Shown here piece by piece: positions 1-8,840 of a stretch of 64,000 nucleotides of DNA (position 1 is its first letter; the number at the start of each line of letters is the position of its first letter). The notes under the pieces were generated by a model. It did no database searches. It saw only the letters and a list, made by a program, of their open reading frames with translations, and was not told the origin of the DNA. A program made the position numbers and the translations under genes. Origin of the DNA: Hygrophila difformis (taxonomy: Eukaryota; Streptophyta; Magnoliopsida; Lamiales; Acanthaceae); NCBI GenBank assembly GCA_030278955.1, contig JAOANR010000002.1:21314057-21378056 (forward strand), in the 5' to 3' direction.

Positions 1-223
1 TAGAGACTCCAAATTATCGTAGGGATAATAAATAAGTAGAGAACAAGAGAAACTAACAGAATACCCGGTAAGGAACTACTTTACTCCGGGTATAAAGGAA
101 TAGTAGTATGAACTAAGAATGGTGAATGATAACGAAAAGGAGAGGACGAACTCCAATGGACATACCAGAAACTTCTAGAAATTCAAAAAAATCAATGGAG
201 AAGTTCTCATATACTTTTGGAAA
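1..223 (-). mobile_element. Internal region of older LTR retrotransposon (element 3), left part
   Basis: This stretch has no gene. It is read as internal sequence of the minus-strand LTR element whose LTR lies at 12466-15473, because element 1 is inserted directly to its right with a 5 bp target duplication (GGAAA at 219-223 and 11440-11444), so 1-223 and 11440 onward were once contiguous. No conserved protein motif is visible. The element continues beyond the left edge of the window. The assignment is by contiguity, not by homology. Confidence 0.55.
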
Positions 224-2822
224 TGTAATACCCGAGAATTTTCCAACATAAAATAAAACAATAATTAAATAAATAAATAATAAATAAAATGAATACTATA
301 AATAAATAAACCAATCCAGCAAATAAAAGAAATAAATAAAGATAGGGAAATGAGAAATGAGATTTTTACTTAAAAATGAATTAAAGGAATTTAATTCAAT
401 AAAAGGATGGATAAATGGTACACCAAAATCCGACACTAATGAACTCGAGTATTCGAGTCCAAAACATCCAATTAGACTGAGAATAAAATTAGAGAGAAAG
501 TAAGAACCCGAATATACCCCGGGAATCGGAATTCGGGAGCATAGAGGGATAGAAACCCGAAAGAGAGGCGGAAAAGCACGACGGATCGCACGACCCGCCC
601 GGACCGAAGTCCAGGCGAAGTCGGCGCGGTGGCCGCGCGGTGGAGGGGGATTAGCGCGCCACGACCGCGCCACTTCACAGATTCGTTTGTTGCGTGAATC
701 TCTCGCCCGAACGCGGATTTTTCGACGTTCGGTTGAACATCTCTCGACTCCAGACTGCTAGGTCGGTTGTGGACGCCCTAGGGATTGAGAATTCTATAAA
801 TAAGCCCCTTGGGAGCCCCGAACAAGTTTACGAAACCCTATACCATTCTATACATTCGAAACCCTAAATCCGGAGTCGTCGGAGGCACGAAACCAAGACG
901 AACGCTGTGGACAAGTTTCTCTACAGATCTCCATAGTCGTGGTAAGTCTCGGTCCAATCTTTATTCAATAAACGATTTGAAAACGAATCCTAATCATCTC
1001 CTTTTTCTTTCTACACCCCCGTATCGAATCTAGATCGTAGAACCCGACGAACGGAGAGGAGAAACGGTGATCTGGAAGCCACGCCTCCGAATTGGACATT
1101 CCCGACGTTCATAGACACTGTAAGTTAACCTTACATGGTTTTGGGGGATTTTAAAACATTCGAAACCTAAAAGATTTGACAAGAATCATAAATCTGTCCA
1201 CTTTTGTTTTCCTACCGGCGCAACAGAATTGTTGAATTTTTCCGACCCTTAAAACGAACTCAAACGGAAAAACTTAAAACACGAAAAACGTTCCTAAGAC
1301 TTAGACCTAGCTACTGTAAAAATTTGAGAATTTTTGGAGTTGATTTGATATGTGAAAACCCGTTGAAACCGAACTGTTTGATTTTAGATCTTGAAATCTT
1401 GGACAGAACTTAGGAATGATCTTGATCACGTTTTTGACATAGGATCTAGGCCGTTTTAGATCTTTGGCCGAACATGAAAGTTGTAGATAAATGTCTTAAG
1501 ATGATCCCTGTCAAATTTCATTAAATTTGGAGTTGAATTGATATGGTAGAATGTGAAATTTGTAAACTGCGACACTTTGAACTCGGACAGATTTCTTGTT
1601 ATGTGAAAATTGGCGTTTTTGACCTACTTAGGTATCTCGGATTGAAAACGTTAAAACACGAAAGTTGTAGATCTTGATGTTTCCGAGTCAGATATGAAAT
1701 TTTGGAATTTTTGGAATTAAATCTGATTTTAGACGAATTTTGGAGTAAACTGTAATTTACCGAAACGAAATTTTGAAATCTTGTTGAAACATGGAATTAA
1801 CCTTTAGGGTTGAAACGAATTGAGATATTATTTCTAAATTAATACATTGGAAGGCAGATTTTAAAAACTAAATCCCCTTACAAACTTGATAAATTAAAAT
1901 TAGGGGTGAGTGCTCTGCAGGGTGCCCCCTAACGATTCACTTCGTGCCGTAATGGACGATGGTGACCCCGCGCGCTATACTTGAAATGTGATATTGCCAA
2001 AACGGCGAAACTTAGAGCCTACACTCTCGTGAATATCCGTATGGGTTTCCCGAGGCTCCGGAGTGGTACTGGGTATGGCTGATACGGCTGCGGCCGCCGG
2101 GCTACCGGCTAAACTTGTTGACATCGCGATTTTTATCGTGAAACTTTGAAATACCAAATCGGGAATGTAATGGGGATTCTAAATTAAATTAAACAAGATT
2201 AAGTGATATTGTTGTCAAATTAAATTATTTAAATGCTTTATTTAAATTATGGCTATTATCTTGAACCATGTGATATGTGTTATTAAATAGAGCCTGAGAT
2301 AGATTGTGCTATATGATATGGATTATATGAAATAAAATATTATGTTATTATCATGCTTTTGTTAAATTATTAAAGTTATGGCTTTTAAACCCTACGATCA
2401 TGCATGTGTTAACTTACTCAGCAATTTTGCTGATCAAAACCATTTTTATTCCTTTCTTTACAGAATATGTGGAATGAGCATGTGTGAGCACGAATCATGC
2501 ATGGGATTTTGGGAACTTTTATTTTGCTTTTAAATTTCGTACTTAGACTATAGTATGAACGGGCCTGTTTAACCCGTGTTTTGGCCATGTCGGCCCTTTT
2601 TATATTTTCCGCTGCGATATTGTACTAAACTAAATATTTCCGCTGCGCTATGCTATTATTATTTTTGAATTATATTGTATGGGCTATTTTGAATGCTTTA
2701 AATGTTTAAACACTGCAATACCTAGCCTTGCATCTCTTTAGTAAGCTCGGAGAAACCGTGTCTTACTAGGGAGATGTGGCGGTGACATCCCGACCTGGGT
2801 TACCAAAAACCGGGGTGTTACA
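224..2822 (+). repeat. 5' LTR of element 1
   Basis: Begins TGTAATACCC and ends GGTGTTACA, so it has the TG...CA ends expected of an LTR. A TATA box (TATAAATAA, 795-803) follows a GC-rich block at about 600-680, which places U3 at roughly 224-825. A short hairpin TCAGCA-ATTT-TGCTGA lies at 2418-2433. Open frames inside it, such as the one at 296-673 on the minus strand, recur unchanged in the other LTR and look like chance frames. Confidence 0.95.
615..803 (+). promoter_or_regulatory. LTR promoter of element 1: CGCG-box cluster and TATA box
   Basis: TATAAATAA at 795-803 is a canonical plant TATA box. About 115-175 bp upstream is a CpG-dense block (622-679) with about five matches to the VCGCGB hexamer, the CGCG box bound by CAMTA-type calmodulin-binding transcription activators. 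The TATA assignment is strong; CAMTA binding is inference. The same block and TATA recur in the 3' LTR (TATA at 9412-9420). Confidence 0.7.
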
Positions 2823-2825
2823 AGT

Positions 2826-2837
2826 TGGTATCAGAGC
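2826..2837 (+). other. Primer-binding site (initiator tRNA-Met), element 1
   Basis: TGGTATCAGAGC, three bases after the end of the 5' LTR, is complementary to the 3' end of plant initiator tRNA-Met and is the standard minus-strand primer site of many plant LTR retrotransposons. Confidence 0.95.
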
Positions 2838-3067
2838 CCGGCTATTTTTAAACTATTATTTTTAAACCATTACTATTTTTAAACTATTATTTTAAAACCA
2901 TTATTATTTTTAAACTATTATTAATATTTTGACTATTATTTTAAATTTTAAAGTATTATTTCCATGGAAGAATTTTTATTCTTTATTTTAAAACCCATGG
3001 AAAAATATATGGTGTATTAAATTATTATTGGGGGGAACTATCATTTGCATATGCATGTCGCATCTCT

Positions 3068-3262
3068 GCTATGAACTTAGCATCTTGGCGAAACTTGAAC
3101 TTAGAATCTTGGAAACTCGAACTTAGAATCTTTGCGAAACTTGAACATAGAATCTTTGCGAAACTTGAACTTAGCATCTTGGCGAAACTTGAATCTTGGA
3201 AACTCGAACCTAGAATCTTGGCGAATTGAACTTAGAATCTTGGCGAATATTAACCTAGATCT
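3068..3262 (+). repeat. Leader minisatellite of element 1
   Basis: About eight degenerate tandem copies of a 20-25 bp unit of the form CTTGGCGAAACTTGAACTTA occupy the untranslated leader just upstream of the small ORF at 3277. A shorter version lies at the equivalent place in element 2 (about 28115-28180, minus strand), so the repeat is a family feature and not a recent accident. Function unknown. Confidence 0.85.
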
Positions 3263-3276
3263 CTTGCTTGCGCTAG

Positions 3277-3612
3277 ATGGCTAGTCAAGACATGATACAG
3301 TTGATGGTCAGGATGATGAGCGTTCATCTCGATTCCCACCAAACCCTAGAGCAAATGAAGTACCGTATGGCTCAGTTGGAGGCCAATGTACATCCCATGG
3401 GCAACTTGAGAGAGGCGGATCATCACCGCATAAACCAACTCGAGCGCCAAGTCCAAACCCTCACTACACAAAACTTAATACTAAAGGAATACATCGATGC
3501 CCACGGGCAAGACTTAAACACTATCTTTGACGACCTACTACCGCCGAGTTCGGAGGAGGAAGATCCGGAGGAAGATCCTGCTACCCCGCCGAGAGACGTC
3601 ATGAGGCACTAG
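3277..3612 (+). CDS. Extra leader ORF of element 1 (coiled-coil, acidic tail), function unknown
   Basis: ATG-initiated ORF of 111 codons between the 5' LTR and gag. The central part (about residues 45-90) has regularly spaced hydrophobic residues, with the motif INQLERQVQTL, and looks like a coiled coil. The tail is strongly acidic (SSEEEDPEEDP) and ends RDVMRH. It resembles no Gag, protease or chromodomain. It is in the same frame as gag but separated from it by stop codons and about 270 bp, including a CAAAA-repeat tract (3713-3737). The gag-only relative at 23502-31061 has no visible counterpart. It could be a real accessory protein, a translation-controlling upstream ORF, or chance; the protein-like composition favours a real product. 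Confidence 0.5.
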   Translation: MASQDMIQLMVRMMSVHLDSHQTLEQMKYRMAQLEANVHPMGNLREADHHRINQLERQVQTLTTQNLILKEYIDAHGQDLNTIFDDLLPPSSEEEDPEEDPATPPRDVMRH

Positions 3613-3879
3613 AGATTCTACTGTTAGACATCGTTTTGCTAGAAAAATATTTCTACTTTTGTACAAAAATTTCTTATGAGGAAATAAAATGCCGATTTAT
3701 TTTTTTTAAATCAAAACAAAACAAAACAAAACAAAATAAAATGAAACCCCAAAACAGACGATGCTTCTTAACTCGAACAAAGCACCACGTGCTAAATTAC
3801 TACACACATATATATTCATAGAAATTGCTTAGACTATATGCTAAATCCATCAGTCCTAAACTATCCTATTTGTACCAGA

Positions 3880-4929
3880 ATGGCACCCAGAGGAAGAGGA
3901 AGAGGAAGAACTCAAACCACTCCCCAAACCACCACTGAGATACCTACTGAAACACCACCAAACGTCACTGAACCGATTCAACCTGAAATGGAACAACCCC
4001 AAGGTGCGCAGGACGCCCCCGCACCGAACAATGTGGGCGATCGTCTTAGGACGATAGAGGAAGTGTTGATTGCGCTCGGAAACGCGCAAGTCAACCAGGG
4101 ACAAGCTGCGGCGGTACCTCCGCCCCAAGCTCGCCCTAACTACCTGGCGATGGTGAATCCCTACCAGCCGCCCCACTATGCTGGTGAGGAGGATCCAGCT
4201 AAACTGGAGGAATGGATCCGGACTTTTGACAAGCTGCTAGGAGCGGTCAAATGTCCGGAAGGAGAGAGGGTACATGTCGCTTCGTACTACTTGGGAGGCG
4301 AAGCTGATGACTGGTGGCAACCAACGCAAGCCAAACTGACTGAAGATGACGAGCCTTACTCGTGGATGGAGATGATGGAACTACTCAGGGATCGATTCTA
4401 TCCCTTGAGTACCAAAGCTGCCATGTACGAGGAATTCCTGTCACTGAAGCAAGGAAGCCAAACGGTGCAAGAATACTACACCCGCTTCAAGGAGCTGGTG
4501 AGGTTCGCACCAAGGCTAGTGCCTACTGATGCGGAAAAGGCACAGAAGTTCGAGATGGGACTGAACCTGTCTGTGCGCGAGGTGATCGCGGGGGTACACT
4601 ACCCCGATTTGCAAGCCGTATACGATCGCGCTGTAGCGGTAGCACGCGTGCAGCAGCTGAAAAGAAGGGTGAGTGGGGAGTCCAGCAAGGGTCCTCAAGA
4701 CAAGAGAAGCCGAGACTCAAGAAACGAGAACAACACTGGAAGGAACGAGCAGCGCAGAGGGTCGAATAGGCCCCAACAAAACAACACTGGAAGGAGGTTC
4801 AATCAAGAAGATCCGGTACCCGCCTTGCCCGCGATGTGGACGACCACATCTGGCAAGGGGATGCCCGCAACAAGGCGCCTGTTACCGATGCGGCCGAATG
4901 GGTCACGTTCGACGGGAATGTCGAACTAG
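3880..4929 (+). pseudogene. gag: Gag of element 1 (frameshifted before the zinc knuckles)
   Basis: Capsid/nucleocapsid protein of a Tekay-type chromovirus. The chosen start is ATG 3880 (MAPRGRGRGR), because the gag of element 2 also starts MAPR. The frame is open 14 codons further upstream to 3838. The retrotransposon gag domain is clear, with NYLAMVNPYQPP, YYLGGEADDWW, FYPLSTKAAMYEEFLSL and QEYYTRFKELVRFAPR. The reading frame leaves gag sequence at about 4800-4820: the two zinc knuckles are encoded in the +1 frame (from about 4820), while the frame shown here runs into 30-odd unrelated residues and stops at 4929. In element 2 gag and knuckles are in one frame, so this is best explained as a one-base indel in this copy and not programmed frameshifting. 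Confidence 0.85.
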
Positions 4930-7900
4930 GCTCGAGAACATAACGAAGAGGGACGATTTGGTCGCGGGGCAAGAACAGCCTCAAAACCAAAACGGGCGAA
5001 ACGGCAATAACCAAGGGTACAGACCCCCTCAAAATAGGCCGCAAAACCAGAACCAGAACCAACGACCTCCGCCCCCACAGAATCAAAACCAGCAACAAAA
5101 TCAGCAGCCGAATGCGAATCAGCAGGGCAATCAGGGACGCCCTATGGGGAGGCTGAACGTGGTGAACCAAGCGGACGTGCCTGCGCAAGGAGAAGTGATG
5201 GCAGGTACATTTCACGTTTTGAATACACCCCTTAGAATTTTATTTGATTCCGGAGCTAGTTGCTCAATTATTGCATCAAGGATAGTGCCTGAGTTAGATC
5301 TACCTAAGTGCGAGAGAATTAGCTTAGTAATTCAATTGCCTTCTGGGGAAGTAGTGTCTTGCTCTAAACGATATAACGGAATTCCTATAGTGATAAAGAA
5401 CGTAGAATTCTTCGCGAACTTGGTAGAATTTAACTTAAGAGACTTTGACATCATACTGGGGATGGATTGGCTATCCCAGTATAAAGCGGTGATCGAATGC
5501 CAAAAACAAAAGATCACCTTGTCAAAAAGTAGGGGAAAGAGAGTTATCTTTTACTCTCAGCCCCCTAAGAAAAGTAACAAAATCGTTAGTGCACTTAAAC
5601 TAAGTAACTTGATGCGTAAGGGGTATGAACTATATGCGTGCTATGTGCACAACCTTGAGGCGGAAGAGAACAAGGTTGATAGCATACCAGTGGTAAGAGA
5701 ATACCCGGACGTGTTCCCTGAAGACGTTCCGGGCATGCCACCTGAGAGAGATCTTGAATTCACTATAGATCTCATTCCGGGGACAGAGCCTGTCTCAAAA
5801 GCTCCGTACCGGATGGCACCACTGGAAGTGAAGGAGTTAAAGGAACAACTCGAGGAGCTATTGGGAAAAGGTTACATAAGACCGAGTACGTCCCCTTGGG
5901 GAGCACCGGTTTTGTTTGTCAAGAAGAAAGACGGAGGACTACGTCTTTGCATAGATTACCGAGGACTAAACCAAGTGACCATTAAGAATAAATACCCCCT
6001 ACCGAGAATAGAGGATCTGTTTGATCAACTGAAGGGAGCTTCAGTATTCTCGAAGATCGATTTGCAATCTGGGTATCATCAATTGAGGATTGCCGAGAAG
6101 GACATTCCAAAGACGGCGTTTCGAACACGATATGGCCATTACGAGTTCACAGTGTTATCCTTCGGGCTAACAAATGCTCCGGCCATGTTCATGAATCTCA
6201 TGAACAACGTGTTCCGAGAGTTGTTAGATCAGTGCGTCGTAGTGTTCATCGACGACATCCTGATCTACTCGAAGAGCGAGGAAGAGCATGCGAAACACTT
6301 ACATCAAGTGTCAGAAATCTTGCGAAGAAACCAGCTATACGACAAGCTGTCGAAATGTGACTTCTGGCTGAAAGAAGTGGCATTTCTCGGACACATAGTA
6401 TCCGCTGATGGAGTATCAGTGGATCCGGCAAAGGTCTCTGCCGTAACTGAATGGGCAACTCCGAAAAGTCCAACGGAAATAAGGAGTTTCCTTGGATTAG
6501 CCGGATATTACAGACGATTTGTAAAGGACTTTTCAAGGATTGCACGTCCTTTGACCCAGCTACTTAAGAAAGGAGCAAAATACGAGTGGACCGAAGCATG
6601 TGAGTCATCGTTTCAAGAGCTGAAGAAACGACTCACAACCACACCCGTATTAACACTACCATCAGAGAATGGTGACTTCGAAGTATATAGCGATGCTTCG
6701 AAGGAAGGTTTAGGTTGTGTTTTGATGCAAGACTCGAGAGTCGTAGCCTATGCATCACGCCAACTAAAACCTCACGAGGAAAATTATCCGACACATGACC
6801 TGGAGTTGGCAGCGGTCGTTTTCGCTCTAAAGATATGGAGACATTATCTTTATGGGCGGAAGTGTCGAATGTTCACCGACCACAAGAGCTTGAAATATAT
6901 ATTCACTCAGAAGGAGTTGAATTTGAGACAACGAAGGTGGTTGGAACTCATTAAAGACTACGATTTAGAGATAGCATACCACGAGGGGAAGGCGAATGTG
7001 GTAGCCGATGCCCTAAGTCGGAAAATCCAACACGTGACAAACTCGCTAGTAATTCCGCCGGCATTGTACATGGATTTGGCAAGATTGGAGTTAGAACTTG
7101 TGCATCCTGGCACAGTGAAAGAAACGGTCAATGCCATGGTCGTAGAAACTCCAATATTGGACGAGATTCGACTCGCTCAACCGGGCGATCCGAAACTCGA
7201 GAAGATAAAAGAGTATATTGCCGAAGGAAAGGCAATAGGATTTGCTGTCCACGAGGATGGAAGCATCCGTTTTAAAGGTAGATGGTGTGTGCCTCTTAAA
7301 TGTGCCGAGTTGAAGCAAAGGTTGATGGAGGAAGGGCACAACACGCCATACCCCGTACATCCCGGAGGTGACAAGCTATACAAAGATCTGAAGAAGATCT
7401 ATTGGTGGCCGGGAATGAAGAAGGAAGTGGCAAATTTCGTAGCGAGATGTCTCACCTACCAAAAGGTTAAGGCAGTGCGACATAAACCCTTAGGATTGAT
7501 GCAACCACTAGAGATTCCAAGTTGGAAGTGGGATAGCATCTCAATGGACTTTGTCTCGGGATTACCCCGATCACCTAAAGGCATGAATAAGATTTGGGTG
7601 ATTGTGGATAGGCTAACGAAGACAACCATATTTATCCCAATGAAAGACACGTGGACTATGGACCAATTGGCCCGAGCCTACATTGATAACGTGGTACGAC
7701 GACATGGAGTACCACACGATATCATTTCCGATAGAGACAGTAGATTTGTCTCTCATTTCTGGACGGAGTTACAAAAAGCTCTCGGTACTCAAATCAAAAT
7801 GAGCACCGCATTCCACCCGATGACGGATGGACAAACCGAGAGAACAATCCAAACACTAGAAGACATGCTGAGAGCATGTGTGTTGGAATTCAAAGGAAAT

Positions 7901-8611
7901 TGGGAATCTCATTTACCCTTGATTGAGTTTTCCTATAATAATAGTTACCATGCTAGTATCGGCATGGCACCTTTCGAGGCATTGTATGGACGAAAGTGCC
8001 GAAGCCCTTTGAGCTGGGAAGAAAACGATAAGTCCGTGGTAGTGGGACCACAACTTATCGAAGACATGGCTCAACAAATCAAAGTGATCCAAGGGAAGAT
8101 GAAAGCCGCTCAAGACCGTCAAAAGAGTTATGCCGACGTGAGACGACGGGACCTAGAATTTCAAGTGGGAGATAGGGTCATGCTAAAGATATCACCCATG
8201 AAGGGGGTGATGCGCTTTGGCAGACGAGGGAAGTTAAGTCCTCGATACATAGGACCTTACGAAATCCTAGAACGAGTCGGAACTCTAGCCTACCGATTGG
8301 CTTTACCGCCACAATTAGATAGAGTTCATAATGTCTTCCATGTCTCACAACTAAAGAAGTATGTGCCGGACCCGACACATGTACTTCAACCGGAGATAAT
8401 TGAGCTCGATGAAGATTTGACTTACGAAGAAGTCCCAGTGCGTATTCTCGATACTAAGGAACGAGTAACGAGGAACAAAACCATCAAAATGATCAAGGTT
8501 CTTTGGTCAAACCACGAAAGTGAGACGGCAACTTGGGAAGTAGAATCCGATATGAGGGAACGATACCCGACATTGTTCCAAACCGATACCGACACAGTTA
8601 TGGGGACATAA
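4673..8611 (+). CDS. pol: Pol polyprotein of element 1: nucleocapsid knuckles, protease, RT, RNase H, integrase, chromodomain
   Basis: Open frame of 1312 codons; meaningful homology starts at about 4815, after the gag frameshift, and there is no own ATG at 4673 (GTG). Counting from 4673: zinc knuckles [13 protein letters not shown] (52-64) and [14 protein letters not shown] (70-83); a Gln/Asn/Pro-rich linker; protease with DSGAS (D192); reverse transcriptase with FIDD (525-528); RNase H with YSDAS (D674); integrase with D959, D1020 and E1056 (DD35E spacing intact); C-terminal chromodomain (about 1255-1305, [14 protein letters not shown]). The integrase HHCC zinc site reads CLTYQ where the family has CLTCQ, so the last cysteine is replaced (TAC for TGC, codon at 7457). 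Apart from that and the frameshift the enzyme set is complete. Confidence 0.93.
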   Translation: MGSPARVLKTREAETQETRTTLEGTSSAEGRIGPNKTTLEGGSIKKIRYPPCPRCGRPHLARGCPQQGACYRCGRMGHVRRECRTRLENITKRDDLVAGQEQPQNQNGRNGNNQGYRPPQNRPQNQNQNQRPPPPQNQNQQQNQQPNANQQGNQGRPMGRLNVVNQADVPAQGEVMAGTFHVLNTPLRILFDSGASCSIIASRIVPELDLPKCERISLVIQLPSGEVVSCSKRYNGIPIVIKNVEFFANLVEFNLRDFDIILGMDWLSQYKAVIECQKQKITLSKSRGKRVIFYSQPPKKSNKIVSALKLSNLMRKGYELYACYVHNLEAEENKVDSIPVVREYPDVFPEDVPGMPPERDLEFTIDLIPGTEPVSKAPYRMAPLEVKELKEQLEELLGKGYIRPSTSPWGAPVLFVKKKDGGLRLCIDYRGLNQVTIKNKYPLPRIEDLFDQLKGASVFSKIDLQSGYHQLRIAEKDIPKTAFRTRYGHYEFTVLSFGLTNAPAMFMNLMNNVFRELLDQCVVVFIDDILIYSKSEEEHAKHLHQVSEILRRNQLYDKLSKCDFWLKEVAFLGHIVSADGVSVDPAKVSAVTEWATPKSPTEIRSFLGLAGYYRRFVKDFSRIARPLTQLLKKGAKYEWTEACESSFQELKKRLTTTPVLTLPSENGDFEVYSDASKEGLGCVLMQDSRVVAYASRQLKPHEENYPTHDLELAAVVFALKIWRHYLYGRKCRMFTDHKSLKYIFTQKELNLRQRRWLELIKDYDLEIAYHEGKANVVADALSRKIQHVTNSLVIPPALYMDLARLELELVHPGTVKETVNAMVVETPILDEIRLAQPGDPKLEKIKEYIAEGKAIGFAVHEDGSIRFKGRWCVPLKCAELKQRLMEEGHNTPYPVHPGGDKLYKDLKKIYWWPGMKKEVANFVARCLTYQKVKAVRHKPLGLMQPLEIPSWKWDSISMDFVSGLPRSPKGMNKIWVIVDRLTKTTIFIPMKDTWTMDQLARAYIDNVVRRHGVPHDIISDRDSRFVSHFWTELQKALGTQIKMSTAFHPMTDGQTERTIQTLEDMLRACVLEFKGNWESHLPLIEFSYNNSYHASIGMAPFEALYGRKCRSPLSWEENDKSVVVGPQLIEDMAQQIKVIQGKMKAAQDRQKSYADVRRRDLEFQVGDRVMLKISPMKGVMRFGRRGKLSPRYIGPYEILERVGTLAYRLALPPQLDRVHNVFHVSQLKKYVPDPTHVLQPEIIELDEDLTYEEVPVRILDTKERVTRNKTIKMIKVLWSNHESETATWEVESDMRERYPTLFQTDTDTVMGT

Positions 8612-8621
8612 CTGCAATCTT

Positions 8622-8634
8622 AAGGGGGAGAGGA
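8622..8634 (+). other. Upstream polypurine tract followed by an LTR-like start (element 1)
   Basis: AAGGGGGAGAGGA is a classical polypurine tract, 11 bp after the pol stop. It is followed at once by TGTCATACCCCC, which looks like the first bases of an LTR but is not the start of the present LTR, which lies 206 bp further on. The same arrangement is kept in element 2 (26560-26583). It could be a secondary plus-strand primer or the relic of an older LTR boundary. Confidence 0.6.
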
Positions 8635-8827
8635 TGTCATACCCCCTAATTTTTCGTGCATTTTTGTAAATTTTTGAACTACGTTATGGCTTGATCCCTT
8701 TACCGGGTACGTAGGCAGCTTAGAAGTTTTAGTTCTAAGTTCAGTCACAACATAATAAAACAAACACAAGACCTTAGCACGAGACGAGAAAAGCCGAAAC
8801 ACAACTTCGAGGACGAAGTTGATTCTT

Positions 8828-8839
8828 AAGGAGGGTAGA
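8828..8839 (+). other. Polypurine tract adjoining the 3' LTR (element 1)
   Basis: AAGGAGGGTAGA immediately precedes the 3' LTR (one base before TGTAATACCC), as required for plus-strand priming. The identical tract adjoins the 3' LTR of element 2 (26341-26352, minus strand). Confidence 0.8.
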
Positions 8840-8840
8840 C

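Noticed and set aside
296..678. Minus-strand open frames (125 and 68 codons) in the LTR of element 1, repeated at 8913-9295
   Set aside because: They lie in the U3 promoter region, are present in both LTRs because the LTRs are copies, show no domain, and run through the CGCG-rich block; chance frames.
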